A DNA stretch of 64,000 nucleotides from Caulobacter sp. NIBR1757 (GTDB lineage: Bacteria; Pseudomonadota; Alphaproteobacteria; Caulobacterales; Caulobacteraceae), in contig NZ_CP115463.1 in assembly GCF_027912495.1 (NCBI RefSeq), positions 3,794,501-3,858,500 of the forward strand, written 5' to 3'. Made by a program: the position numbers and the translations under genes. The notes beneath the pieces were generated by a model. It was not told the origin of the DNA, ran no database searches, and worked only from the letters and a program-made list of their open reading frames with translations. Positions 36,786 through 45,110 of the stretch are shown piece after piece. Numbering within the stretch: position 1 is the stretch's first letter; each line of letters starts with the position of its first letter.

Positions 36786-37532
36786 TTGACACTTTACGAC
36801 CACTTCCACGGCCTGCCGACCTGGGTCCGCTGGCTGAATGGCCTGAGTTGGGTGCTTGCCCTGTGGCTGATCTTCTGGCCCGTGCCCTACCTGCCGTTGG
36901 TGATCGTGGTCGGCTTGGCGCCGCTGGCGTTCCTGGTCGCGGCGACGTGTTGGCCGGACTGGATCGCGGTCGAGGACGGCGAGGAACTGTCCTTTGGCCG
37001 GCGATTGGGGAGGCGGCTCAACCTGACCGGGCTCTGGAGCCTTGCCGGCTTGGCGACGGGTCTGAGGGCCATCTCAGATGTCGAGCTGGTGGACTGGGGT
37101 TGGCCGCTTCTTGTCTGTCTGGGCCTGGCCTTTCCGATGACTGCCATCTGCGTGCGGGCGGAGGGGCGGCTGTTTAGTTGGGCGACGATCTGCAATGCGA
37201 TGATCGCCCTGTTCTTCAGCTGGGGCGCGGCTGTACAGGCCAACGTGCTGCTCGACCCCTCGCCGGGCAAGGTGGAGGCTGCCACAATCATCTGGCGCGA
37301 GGACCTGAACCGAAGTGGGCCGGATATCAGCCTGCGATTGGCAGACGGCGAGGAAATCGCCCACCTGGATGTCAGTTCGGCGGTCTATGAGGGGACCATC
37401 GTCGGAGGAACCGCCTGCCTGGACATCAATCCCGGCCTGTTCGGCTGGCGGACCGCCCGGATTGTCAGCTGCACGGCGCCGCTGCGCGATCTTACGCCCC
37501 CGGCACCTTCAACCCCTTCGCCGCCTCGCTGA
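36786..37532 (+). CDS. Hypothetical inner-membrane protein
   Basis: A 248-residue protein starting at TTG 36786, with GGCGGGGGG just upstream. It has about five hydrophobic segments between residues 15 and 155 (WVLALWLIFWPVPYLPLVIVV, LAFLVAATCW, LWSLAGLATGL, LLVCLGLAFPMTAI, AMIALFFSWGAAV). A soluble C-terminal part of about 90 residues follows, with ADGEEIAHLDVSSAVYEGTI. No family recognised. Its last 41 nt overlap the 3-prime end of the convergent ccmI, where the frame turns Pro/Ser-rich (PAPSTPSPPR), so the true function may end earlier. Confidence 0.65.
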   Translation: MTLYDHFHGLPTWVRWLNGLSWVLALWLIFWPVPYLPLVIVVGLAPLAFLVAATCWPDWIAVEDGEELSFGRRLGRRLNLTGLWSLAGLATGLRAISDVELVDWGWPLLVCLGLAFPMTAICVRAEGRLFSWATICNAMIALFFSWGAAVQANVLLDPSPGKVEAATIIWREDLNRSGPDISLRLADGEEIAHLDVSSAVYEGTIVGGTACLDINPGLFGWRTARIVSCTAPLRDLTPPAPSTPSPPR

Positions 37533-38673
37533 TCCTCGCCTGCTCGGCAGGCGAACCGGCGAAGGCCGCGCGGCCCTGCTTCAACGCCCGCGATGCCGCC
37601 GCTGGTTCGCCCAGAACCATCCGCGCCCGCATCAGGCGGATCCAGCCTTCGGCGTCGCGGGGCTGTTCCTGAAGACGGCCTTCGAGGCCCTCGACCATGC
37701 CGCGGATCATCTGTTGCTGGTCGTCCGGGGTCATCGTCTGCGCCGCTGCGATGTCGTCGGCGGACGGGCCGCGCGGGGCGGCGCCTCCGCTGACCGGCTT
37801 CAGCCGGCCGGTCAGGTCCACGCCCCGTTCGCGGGCCAGGTCCTCGACGAAGTTGCGGACTTCGCCCACCCAGGGGGCGCCCTCGGGAGCGGCGTTGATC
37901 AGGGCGATCCAGTCGGCCATGGCCCCGGCCTGGTCGCCGGCCTGGTCCTTCTCGACGGCCAGGAAGTAGCGGGCGCGGGGATCGTTCGGATCGAGCTTGA
38001 GGGCTTGCCGGAAGGCGGCGGAGGCGGCGGGGGTAATCTGGCCGCCGGCGGCCTGGACCAGGGACTCGCCCTGGGCCGAGCGGTGTTCGGGATTGGCGGG
38101 ATCGTTGGTCGCCGCCTTGTCGTAGGCCTCCGCCGACTCGCTGAACTGACCGGTCTGGAAGTAGGACCAGCCGAGCATGCGCCAGCCTTCGGCGTCGTTC
38201 GGATTGCGGGCGACCTGGGCCTGCAGTTGGGCGATCATGGCCGGGATGTCGCCGCCCGGATGGTCGGGCGGCGGCGCCGCCGTACCGTCGGGCGCCTTGG
38301 CGGCGGCGGCGTTGGCAGAGGCGATTTCGGGCTTGCCCATCACCGCATAGAGGCCAGTGGCCCCGATGGCGACGACGGCGGCCAGGCCGAAGGCGAGCCG
38401 CAGCAGGGACTTTTCGCTCAGGGGCCGCGCGGGGGCGTCGGGGCCCTTGGCCTCGGCCAGCATGCGGCGCTCGATCTCCAGCCTAAGCCGGGCCGCCTCG
38501 TCGGCGGTGACGGTTCCAGCGGCCGCCTGGGCGTCGAGCTCGCTGAGCTGGTCGGCGAGGATGCCGGTCGGGGTGGCGGCGGCGTCGACCGCCTTACGCG
38601 GCCGGGCCAGCGGGATGACCAGGCCGACGACAGCCAGGGCGACCAGCAGGGTGAGGACCATCCAGAGAATCAT
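37492..38673 (-). CDS. ccmI: Cytochrome c maturation protein CcmI
   Basis: A 393-residue CcmI/CycH. One N-terminal membrane helix (ILWMVLTLLVALAVVGLVI), a leucine-zipper-like cytoplasmic loop (LADQLSELDAQAAAG to LRLEIERRM), a second helix (LLRLAFGLAAVVAIGATGLYA) and a periplasmic domain with TPR repeats (about residues 150-280: DAEGWRMLGWSYFQTGQFSE, DPNDPRARYFLAVEKDQ). It chaperones apocytochrome c to the CcmFH lyase. It overlaps ccmH by 4 nt and is last in the ccmF-G-H-I operon. The many CxxCH proteins encoded downstream are its evident clients. Confidence 0.93.
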   Translation of the reverse strand: MILWMVLTLLVALAVVGLVIPLARPRKAVDAAATPTGILADQLSELDAQAAAGTVTADEAARLRLEIERRMLAEAKGPDAPARPLSEKSLLRLAFGLAAVVAIGATGLYAVMGKPEIASANAAAAKAPDGTAAPPPDHPGGDIPAMIAQLQAQVARNPNDAEGWRMLGWSYFQTGQFSESAEAYDKAATNDPANPEHRSAQGESLVQAAGGQITPAASAAFRQALKLDPNDPRARYFLAVEKDQAGDQAGAMADWIALINAAPEGAPWVGEVRNFVEDLARERGVDLTGRLKPVSGGAAPRGPSADDIAAAQTMTPDDQQQMIRGMVEGLEGRLQEQPRDAEGWIRLMRARMVLGEPAAASRALKQGRAAFAGSPAEQARISEAAKGLKVPGA

Positions 38674-39128
38674 GACGTCTCACTCAGCAGGGCTTTGAGC
38701 CGGGCCTGTTCATCCGGGTCGAGGGGGGCAGGCGCGACGACCGACCGTCCGCGCCAGTAGCGCCAGACTCCGAAGGCGCCGCCGAGCAGCAGCAGGGCCG
38801 GGCCGAACCACAGGAACAGGGTGGCGGGGTTGATCGGCGGTTTGAGCAGCACGAAGTCGCCGTAGCGCTGGACGAGATAGGCCTTGGCCTGCTCGTCGGT
38901 GTCGCCGGCCGTCAGCCGCTCGCGCAGGATGGCGCGCAGATCGGCGGCCAGGGGGGCGTCGGAGTCGTCAATGGTCTGGTTCTGGCAGACGACGCAGCGC
39001 AGTTCTTTGGACAGATGCCGGGCGCGGGCCTCGAGGACCGGATCCTTGAGCTGTTCTTCGGGCAGAACCGCGAGGGCCGGACCGGCGACGACGGTCAAGG
39101 CGAGGATAAGGGCAAGGAGCCGTTTCAT
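38670..39128 (-). CDS. ccmH: Cytochrome c maturation protein CcmH
   Basis: A 152-residue CcmH/CycL with a signal peptide (RLLALILALTVVAGPALA), the redox motif LRCVVCQNQTIDDS (RCxxC) and a C-terminal membrane helix (TLFLWFGPALLLLGGAFGVW). It reduces or holds apocytochrome cysteines for heme ligation. The start overlaps the ccmG stop and the end overlaps the ccmI start by 4 nt each. This is the short single-domain alphaproteobacterial form, with the TPR part encoded separately by ccmI. Confidence 0.94.
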   Translation of the reverse strand: MKRLLALILALTVVAGPALAVLPEEQLKDPVLEARARHLSKELRCVVCQNQTIDDSDAPLAADLRAILRERLTAGDTDEQAKAYLVQRYGDFVLLKPPINPATLFLWFGPALLLLGGAFGVWRYWRGRSVVAPAPLDPDEQARLKALLSETS

Positions 39129-39664
39129 GCTTCGGCCTCCAGCTTGTCGAGCAGGGGCTTCAGGGTGGTGGTCCAGGTTTCGGGATCGACGGGGCCGACG
39201 TGGCGGTAGCGGACCACACCCTTCTTATCGATGACGAAGGTCTCCGGCGCGCCAGTGACGCCCAGATTGATGCCGGTTCGGCCGGTCGGGTCATAGCCGA
39301 CGCGATCGTAGGGGTCGCCGAACTGGGTCAGCCAGCGGGCCCCGGCGTCGCCCTTGTCCTTCCAGTTGAGGCCGTGGATCGAGACGCCCTCGGCCTTCAG
39401 CCGCATCAGGAAGGGGTGCTCGATGCGGCAGGAGACGCACCAACTGGCGAAGACGTTGATCAGACCGGGCTTGCCCTCGAAGTCGCTGCTCGCAAGGCCG
39501 CGGCCGCCGGTTCCGGTGCGGACGTCGGGCAGGTTGAAGGCTGGCAACGGCTTGCCGATCAGCATGGAGGGCAGGATCTTCGGATCGCGGCCGAGACCGA
39601 TGGCCATGACGGCGGCGATGCCCAGGAAGACAACGACCGGGACGATGAAGGCCAGGCGCCTCAT
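39125..39664 (-). CDS. ccmG: Thiol:disulfide interchange protein CcmG/DsbE
   Basis: A 179-residue thioredoxin-fold protein with an N-terminal anchor (LAFIVPVVVFLGIAAVMAIGL) and the active-site motif FASWCVSCRIEHPFLM (WCxxC) near residue 75. PFLMRLKAEGVSIHGLNWKD and GVTGAPETFVIDKKG with the cis-Pro are also typical. It keeps heme-binding cysteines reduced in the periplasm. It overlaps ccmF and ccmH by 4 nt each. CcmA-E genes are not in the window, so they must lie elsewhere. Confidence 0.94.
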   Translation of the reverse strand: MRRLAFIVPVVVFLGIAAVMAIGLGRDPKILPSMLIGKPLPAFNLPDVRTGTGGRGLASSDFEGKPGLINVFASWCVSCRIEHPFLMRLKAEGVSIHGLNWKDKGDAGARWLTQFGDPYDRVGYDPTGRTGINLGVTGAPETFVIDKKGVVRYRHVGPVDPETWTTTLKPLLDKLEAEA

Positions 39665-41652
39665 GCGGCGGCACCGGCGGTCTTGCGGCCCGCCTTCACC
39701 CTGGAGCGTTGCGGGGCCCCGAGGCGCAGGCGGCGGTCACTGAGCGAGATCAGGCCGCCGAGCGCCATCAGGATCGAGCCGCCCCAGATCCAGCCGACGA
39801 AGGGGTGGTTCCACAGGCGGATGACGGCCTTGCCCGCCTCGTCCCGATCACCGACCGAAATGTAGAGGTTGCCGACCAGTGAGGGCCCGATGGCCGCCTC
39901 GATGGTCTGGGTCTGGCTGGAGGGATAGAAGCGGCGCTCGGAGATCAGCTGCCTCGGGCCGCGTCCGCCGATGATGCGGAAGACGCCCTGATCGGCCTGG
40001 TAGTTGGGGCCGATGACCTGGCCCAGGCTGTCGAGGATGACGGTGCGGCCGGCGAACTCGACCTGGTCGCCGGGGCCCATGCGCAGCACCTTGTTGGCTT
40101 CGAAGCCGCCCATGGCGGTGATGCCGATGCAGGTGACGCCGAGGCCTGCATGGGCCAGGGCCACGGCCCAGACGGCGACGGGGGTGGTGCGGACCAGGGT
40201 CCAACTGGCGGCGGCGGTCTTCGAACCGATCCCCCAGCGGCGGACCAGCAGCAGGCCGCCGGCGGCGATCAGCCAGACGCCGAGCGCGATGCCAAAGGCG
40301 GCCAGGGTCCTGGCCAGGCCGAAGGCGAAGGTCCCGGCGAGGAGGGCGATGACGAACAGGCCAAGCGGCCAGCGCAGGCGGATGAGGATGGCCTTCACCT
40401 GATCCCGCTTCCAGTGCAGCAGCGGGCCGAAGCCGACCAGGGTCAGCAGGATGGCGAACAGCGGCAGGAAGATCAGGTTGAAGAAGGGCGGGCCGACGGT
40501 GATCGTCGCCCCACCCGCGATCAGCGGGTAGAGCAGCGGATAGAAGGTGCCGAGGAAGACGGTGGCCGTCGCCACCACCAGCACCAGGTTGTTGAGGGTG
40601 ATCCCCGCCTCCTTGGAGATGGGGCCGAAGATGGCGCCGGTGCGCATGGCCGGGGCCCGCCAGGCGTAGAGGGCCAGGGCCCCGCCGGTGGCGGCGACGC
40701 AGAAGGCCAGGACGTAAGCGCCGCGAGCGCTGTCGACGGCGAAGGCGTGGACGCTGTTGAGGATTCCCGAGCGCACAAGGAAGGTGCCGATCAGGCTCAG
40801 GGAGAAGGTCAGAATGGAGAGCAGCAGCGTCCAGCTGATCAGGGCGCCGCGCTTTTCCAGCACCAGGGCGCTGTGCAGCAGGGCCGTGCCCATCAGCCAG
40901 GGCATCAGGGAAGCGTTCTCGACCGGATCCCAGAACCACCAGCCGCCCCAGCCGAGCTCGTAATAGGCCCAGTGACTGCCCAGCGCGATGCCGAGGGTCA
41001 GGGAGGTCCAGGCGAACAGCACCCAGGGCCTGACCCACCGGGCCCAGGCGGCGTCGACCCGGCCCTCGATCAGGGCGGCGACGGCGAAGGCGAAGGCGAC
41101 GCTGAAGCCGACATAGCCGAGGTAGAGCAACGGCGGATGGCTGATCAGCCCGGGGTCCTGCAGCAGCGGATTGAGCTCTGTCCCTTCGAGGGGCGCCGGG
41201 CTCAGGCGCGCGAAGGGATTGGAAGTGAGCAGCGAAAAGCCGAGGAAGGCGGCCCCGAGCAGCCCCTGGACGCCGAGCACGCGGGCGAGGAAGGTCGCCC
41301 GCAGGGTGCGTCCGAAGACGGCCAGCGCCCCGCCATGCAGAGCCAGGATCAGGATCCACAGCACCATCGAGCCCTCGTGGCTGCCCCAGGTGGCGGCCAG
41401 GCGGTAGGCCAGCGGCTGGGTCGTATGGCTGTGGCGGGCGACCAGCTCGACCGAGAAGTCGAGTGTCGCATAGCCCCAGGCGATGGCCGCGAAGGCAATG
41501 AGCACGAACAGCAGCTGCAGCAGGGCGGCCATTCGGCCCAGCCCCATCAGGGCGTCATCGCGCCGATGCGCCCCCCACATCGTCACGGCCGACTGCACCA
41601 GCGCCAGCGCGAAGGCGAGGATCAGGGCGAACTGGCCGATTTCGGCGCTCAT
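39661..41652 (-). CDS. ccmF: Heme lyase CcmF
   Basis: A 663-residue integral membrane protein with about 15 hydrophobic segments. It has the heme-handling WWD domain WGGWWFWDPVENASLMPW near residue 235 and flanking His regions (SLTLGIALGSHWAYYELG and ALLHSALVLEKRG). CcmF with CcmH and CcmI forms the synthetase that attaches heme to CxxCH motifs. It is the first gene of the ccmFGHI operon. The spacer of 131 nt to the divergent flavoprotein gene presumably contains promoters for both. Confidence 0.95.
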   Translation of the reverse strand: MSAEIGQFALILAFALALVQSAVTMWGAHRRDDALMGLGRMAALLQLLFVLIAFAAIAWGYATLDFSVELVARHSHTTQPLAYRLAATWGSHEGSMVLWILILALHGGALAVFGRTLRATFLARVLGVQGLLGAAFLGFSLLTSNPFARLSPAPLEGTELNPLLQDPGLISHPPLLYLGYVGFSVAFAFAVAALIEGRVDAAWARWVRPWVLFAWTSLTLGIALGSHWAYYELGWGGWWFWDPVENASLMPWLMGTALLHSALVLEKRGALISWTLLLSILTFSLSLIGTFLVRSGILNSVHAFAVDSARGAYVLAFCVAATGGALALYAWRAPAMRTGAIFGPISKEAGITLNNLVLVVATATVFLGTFYPLLYPLIAGGATITVGPPFFNLIFLPLFAILLTLVGFGPLLHWKRDQVKAILIRLRWPLGLFVIALLAGTFAFGLARTLAAFGIALGVWLIAAGGLLLVRRWGIGSKTAAASWTLVRTTPVAVWAVALAHAGLGVTCIGITAMGGFEANKVLRMGPGDQVEFAGRTVILDSLGQVIGPNYQADQGVFRIIGGRGPRQLISERRFYPSSQTQTIEAAIGPSLVGNLYISVGDRDEAGKAVIRLWNHPFVGWIWGGSILMALGGLISLSDRRLRLGAPQRSRVKAGRKTAGAAA

Positions 41653-41750
41653 GATCCCCCGGCCCGCTCCCCATTCACGCGATATACGTTAGCCGGTTAT
41701 CAGGATACTGGTAAAGCCAAGGGTCGGCGAACCGGGGTCGCCGAAAGGTC

Positions 41751-41770
41751 GCCTGGCCACCTGGCCAGGC
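41751..41770. promoter_or_regulatory. Stem-loop in the ccmF / flavoprotein divergent spacer
   Basis: Perfect 8-bp arms GCCTGGCC and GGCCAGGC around ACCT end 13 nt before the ATG at 41784. It could be a dimer operator or a leader hairpin partly masking the GGGGCAGGGG ribosome site. The spacer as a whole divides the ccm operon from the flavoprotein/cytochrome operon. Confidence 0.45.
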
Positions 41771-41783
41771 CTGGGGCAGGGGC

Positions 41784-44231
41784 ATGGAGGGAGTCTACAA
41801 GGTCGCCATCCTGGGCTCGGGCCCGGCCGGCCTCAGCGCCGCCGCGCGCGCCGCCCGCCGGGGGCTGACCCATGTCCTGCTGGAGAAGACCGACCGCCTC
41901 TCCGACACCATCTTCCGCTACCAGCGCGGCAAGCACATCATGGCCACCCCGACCCAGCTGGTGCTGCGCTCGGACATCGGTTTCGAGGCCGGCAAGCGCG
42001 AGACGATCCTCGACCGCTGGAACAGCGAGACGGCCGGCCACAAGGTCAACGTCGCCTATCGGGCGGAAGCAGCGTCGGTCACCGGCAGCAAGGGCGATTT
42101 CACCATCACCCTGACCGACGGCCGGGTGCTGAAGGCCGAAACGGTGGTGCTGGCCATCGGCACCCAGGGCAACCCCAACCTGATGACCGTGCCGGGCAGC
42201 GACCTGAAGCACATCCAGTACAGCCTCGATGATCCCACCGAATACGTCGACGAGCACATCGTCGTGGTCGGGGGCGGCGACGCCGGCATCGAGAACGCGC
42301 TCGGCCTGATCGCCGATGCGGCCCAGGGCAACATCGTCACCCTGCTCAACAAGTCGATGGACTTCGCCCGCGCCAAGGAAGCCAACGTCAAGGCCCTGAC
42401 CGACGCGGCGGCGGCGGGGCGGATCACCATCCTGGCCGGCTCCACGCCGGCCAGGGTCGATCCCGGCTTCATCACCATCGACACCCCGGAGGGCCAGCAG
42501 TCGATCCGCTGCGACCGGATCATCGCCCGCATGGGCTCGGCCCCGCCGCGCAGGTTCGTCGAATCGATGGGCGTCGCCTTCACCGGGCCGGACCGCGAGG
42601 CCTTCCCCAGGCTGTCGTCGACCTTCGAGACCACCGTGCCTGGCATCTATGTCATCGGCGCCCTGGCCGGCTATCCGCTGATCAAGCATTGCATGAACCA
42701 GGGCTATGACGTCATCGAGTTCATCACCGGCAACCTCGGCCTCAAGCCCGCCGACGAACCGATCCTCGAGGCCAAGCTGTCGGCCCTGCCGGGCGGCCAG
42801 TCGGTGGCCGACTGGCTGGAGTTCCTCCGCACCCGGATCGAAATCCTGAACGGCCTGTCCACCCTGCAGATGCGGGAGTTCCTGCTCGACTCCTCACTGC
42901 GGGTCTGCGCCGCCGACGAGGTCATCTTCCAGCGCAACTCGATCGGCTCCTCGATGTTCGGCATCGCCGCCGGCTCGGTGAAGGTCGAGGTCAATCCGAA
43001 GAACCGGCGCGAGACCGTTCCCATCGGCCAGGGCTCGATCTTCGGCGAGGTCGGGCTGATCTCCGGTCGCCGGCGCGGGGCGACGATCCGGGCGGCCGAA
43101 CCCTGCATCCTGCTGGAGATGCCGCGCACCGCCTCGCTGCGGCTGATGGCCCAGAACAAGGAGGCGCGGGAGACGGTCAACCGCATCACCACCGAGCGCC
43201 AGGTGCTGCAGATCTTCGGCTCGGGCCTGACCAAGGAGGACATCGCCGAGGTGCTGACCAGCGCCGAACTGATGCAGGTCAAGGCCGAGGACGCCATCAT
43301 CAACGAGGGCGAGGCCGGCTACGACATCTTCATCATCCGCTCTGGCTCGATGACCATCGAGAAGGAGATCGGCGGCAAGACGGTCTTCCTCAACTATGTG
43401 CCGGCCGGCAGCTACGTCGGCGAGATGGCGTTGATCGACGGCGGCCGCCGGGTGGCGACGGTGCGGGCGGCGATCCGCTCGGAGGTGGTGCGGCTGGACG
43501 GCGACCTGTTCCGGCGGCTGCTGGCCCGCAAGCCCGAGCTGGAAGCCAAGATGCGGGAGGACATGCGGACCCGCAAACAGATCAACAGCTACATCGAGGA
43601 ACAGAAGGACCGCTTCAGCGGCGTGGTCGATCTCTACTCCTCCGTCGCCGACTTCCTGGTCGACCAGGGCATCGGCGAGGCCACCGACGTGCTGCTGATC
43701 GATGAGACCCTCTGCGTCGGCTGCGACAATTGCGAGAAGGCCTGCGCCGACGTCCATGACGGGCTGTCGCGGCTGGACCGCGAGGCGGGCCGCACCTACG
43801 CCAACCTGCATGTGCCAACCAGCTGCCGGCACTGCGAGCACCCTTACTGCATGACCGACTGCCCCCCCAACGCCATCCGGCGCGGGGCCGACGGCGAGGT
43901 GTTCATCGACGAGACCTGCATCGGCTGCGGCAACTGCCAGCGCAACTGTCCCTACGGCGTGATCCGCATGGACAGCCCACCGCCGCAGAAGCCGGGGCTG
44001 CTCAGCTGGTTCCTGTTCGGGGCGGGACCGGGTCCCGGCGAGCCGGACCTGGAGTGGAAGACGCGGGCCAAGAAGAAGCACGGCGAAAAGCCCAAGGTCG
44101 CCATCAAGTGCGACATGTGCGCCGGCATCGACGGCGGGCCGGCCTGTGTGCGGGCCTGTCCGACCGGGGCGGCGATCCGGGTCTCGCCCGAGGACTTCCT
44201 GACCGTCACCCGCGTGCGAGGCGAGGGCTGA
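41784..44231 (+). CDS. FAD/NAD oxidoreductase - dual cyclic-nucleotide-binding - four-cluster ferredoxin fusion
   Basis: An 815-residue cytoplasmic protein with four parts. Residues 1-320 are a pyridine-nucleotide-disulfide-type oxidoreductase (GSGPAGLSAA for FAD, VVVGGGDAGIENA for NAD(P)) without a redox-active CxxC. About 355-470 and 480-600 are two cNMP-binding domains, each with an intact phosphate-binding cassette (FGEVGLISGRRRGAT and GEMALIDGGRRVAT). About 640-815 is a DmsB/NrfC-like ferredoxin with four Cys groups (CVGCDNCEKAC, CRHCEHPYCMTDC, CIGCGNCQRNC, CDMC...CVRAC), enough for four [4Fe-4S] clusters. It likely passes NAD(P)H electrons to the next gene's membrane protein, and cAMP gating is inferred from the cyclase in the same operon. 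Confidence 0.9.
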   Translation: MEGVYKVAILGSGPAGLSAAARAARRGLTHVLLEKTDRLSDTIFRYQRGKHIMATPTQLVLRSDIGFEAGKRETILDRWNSETAGHKVNVAYRAEAASVTGSKGDFTITLTDGRVLKAETVVLAIGTQGNPNLMTVPGSDLKHIQYSLDDPTEYVDEHIVVVGGGDAGIENALGLIADAAQGNIVTLLNKSMDFARAKEANVKALTDAAAAGRITILAGSTPARVDPGFITIDTPEGQQSIRCDRIIARMGSAPPRRFVESMGVAFTGPDREAFPRLSSTFETTVPGIYVIGALAGYPLIKHCMNQGYDVIEFITGNLGLKPADEPILEAKLSALPGGQSVADWLEFLRTRIEILNGLSTLQMREFLLDSSLRVCAADEVIFQRNSIGSSMFGIAAGSVKVEVNPKNRRETVPIGQGSIFGEVGLISGRRRGATIRAAEPCILLEMPRTASLRLMAQNKEARETVNRITTERQVLQIFGSGLTKEDIAEVLTSAELMQVKAEDAIINEGEAGYDIFIIRSGSMTIEKEIGGKTVFLNYVPAGSYVGEMALIDGGRRVATVRAAIRSEVVRLDGDLFRRLLARKPELEAKMREDMRTRKQINSYIEEQKDRFSGVVDLYSSVADFLVDQGIGEATDVLLIDETLCVGCDNCEKACADVHDGLSRLDREAGRTYANLHVPTSCRHCEHPYCMTDCPPNAIRRGADGEVFIDETCIGCGNCQRNCPYGVIRMDSPPPQKPGLLSWFLFGAGPGPGEPDLEWKTRAKKKHGEKPKVAIKCDMCAGIDGGPACVRACPTGAAIRVSPEDFLTVTRVRGEG

Positions 44232-45103
44232 TGGCCAGGGCGCCGCGCAAGGGACAACGATCGAACGCCCAGGTCCATGTCGGCTTCCTGCGTCACGCCG
44301 GCTATCGCTGGGCCTGGGTCGGGCTGGTGCTCTCCATCGCCGCGGCGGTCGGCTATGTGCTGGCCGACGTGCATCCCCGGCCCAACGGTGGCAGCTGGTA
44401 TGGCTACACGCTGGGGACCATCGGGGCCCTGCTGATCGTCTGGCTGACGGCGCTGGGCATTCGCAAGCGGGTGATCACCAAGGGCGACTGGTCGTTGAAG
44501 GCCTGGGTCTCGGCCCATGTCTATTTGGGCATCGCTCTGGTCGCCGTCGCCACCCTGCACAGCGGCCTGCAGTTCGGCTGGAACATCCATACGCTGGCGT
44601 ATGCTTTGATGATCCTGGTCGTGTTGTCGGGCATCTACGGCATCATCGCCTACGCCGGCCTGCCCAAGGCGCTGAGCAACAACCGGCGCGAGACCACCCA
44701 GAAGCAGATGGTCGAGACCCTCCGCAGCCTCGACCGCCAGCTCAATGAGGCGGCCCAGCCGCTGAACCAGCGCCAGGCGGCGGCGGTGCGGCTGTCGCTG
44801 GAGAAGAGCCGGGTCGGCGGCGGCTTCTTCCGCCGACTGAGCACCAACCCGATGGACTGCGGCACCCGCCGGGCTCTGAACAAGCTCAAGGGCCTGTCGC
44901 GCAAGGCGACCGAGGGCGAACAGGCCGCCATCGGCAATGTCACCGCCCTGCTGGACCGCAAGAGCGCCGCCCTGCTGCAGCTGCGCAAACATCTGCGCAT
45001 CCGCACTCTGCTGGGGGCGTGGCTGGCCATCCATGTTCCCGCCTCCATCGCCCTGCTGATGGCGCTGACCGCGCACATCGTCAGCGTCTTCATCTACTGG
45101 TGA
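44231..45103 (+). CDS. Membrane protein with b-heme-type histidines (ferric-reductase/cytochrome b-like)
   Basis: A 290-residue protein with four or five membrane helices: WAWVGLVLSIAAAVGYVLA, LGTIGALLIVWLTALGI, HVYLGIALVAVATLH, AYALMILVVLSGIYGIIAYAG, and C-terminal HVPASIALLMALTAH. His pairs spaced about 13-15 residues apart in two helices resemble di-heme b-type electron carriers. A cytoplasmic stretch of about 100 residues (AKALSNNRRETT-like to LRKHLRIR) separates the last two helices. The ATG overlaps the flavoprotein stop (TGATG), so translation is coupled. It is the natural membrane partner of the ferredoxin, handing electrons to the periplasm; heme binding is inferred. Confidence 0.8.
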   Translation: MARAPRKGQRSNAQVHVGFLRHAGYRWAWVGLVLSIAAAVGYVLADVHPRPNGGSWYGYTLGTIGALLIVWLTALGIRKRVITKGDWSLKAWVSAHVYLGIALVAVATLHSGLQFGWNIHTLAYALMILVVLSGIYGIIAYAGLPKALSNNRRETTQKQMVETLRSLDRQLNEAAQPLNQRQAAAVRLSLEKSRVGGGFFRRLSTNPMDCGTRRALNKLKGLSRKATEGEQAAIGNVTALLDRKSAALLQLRKHLRIRTLLGAWLAIHVPASIALLMALTAHIVSVFIYW

Positions 45104-45110
45104 GGCGGGC

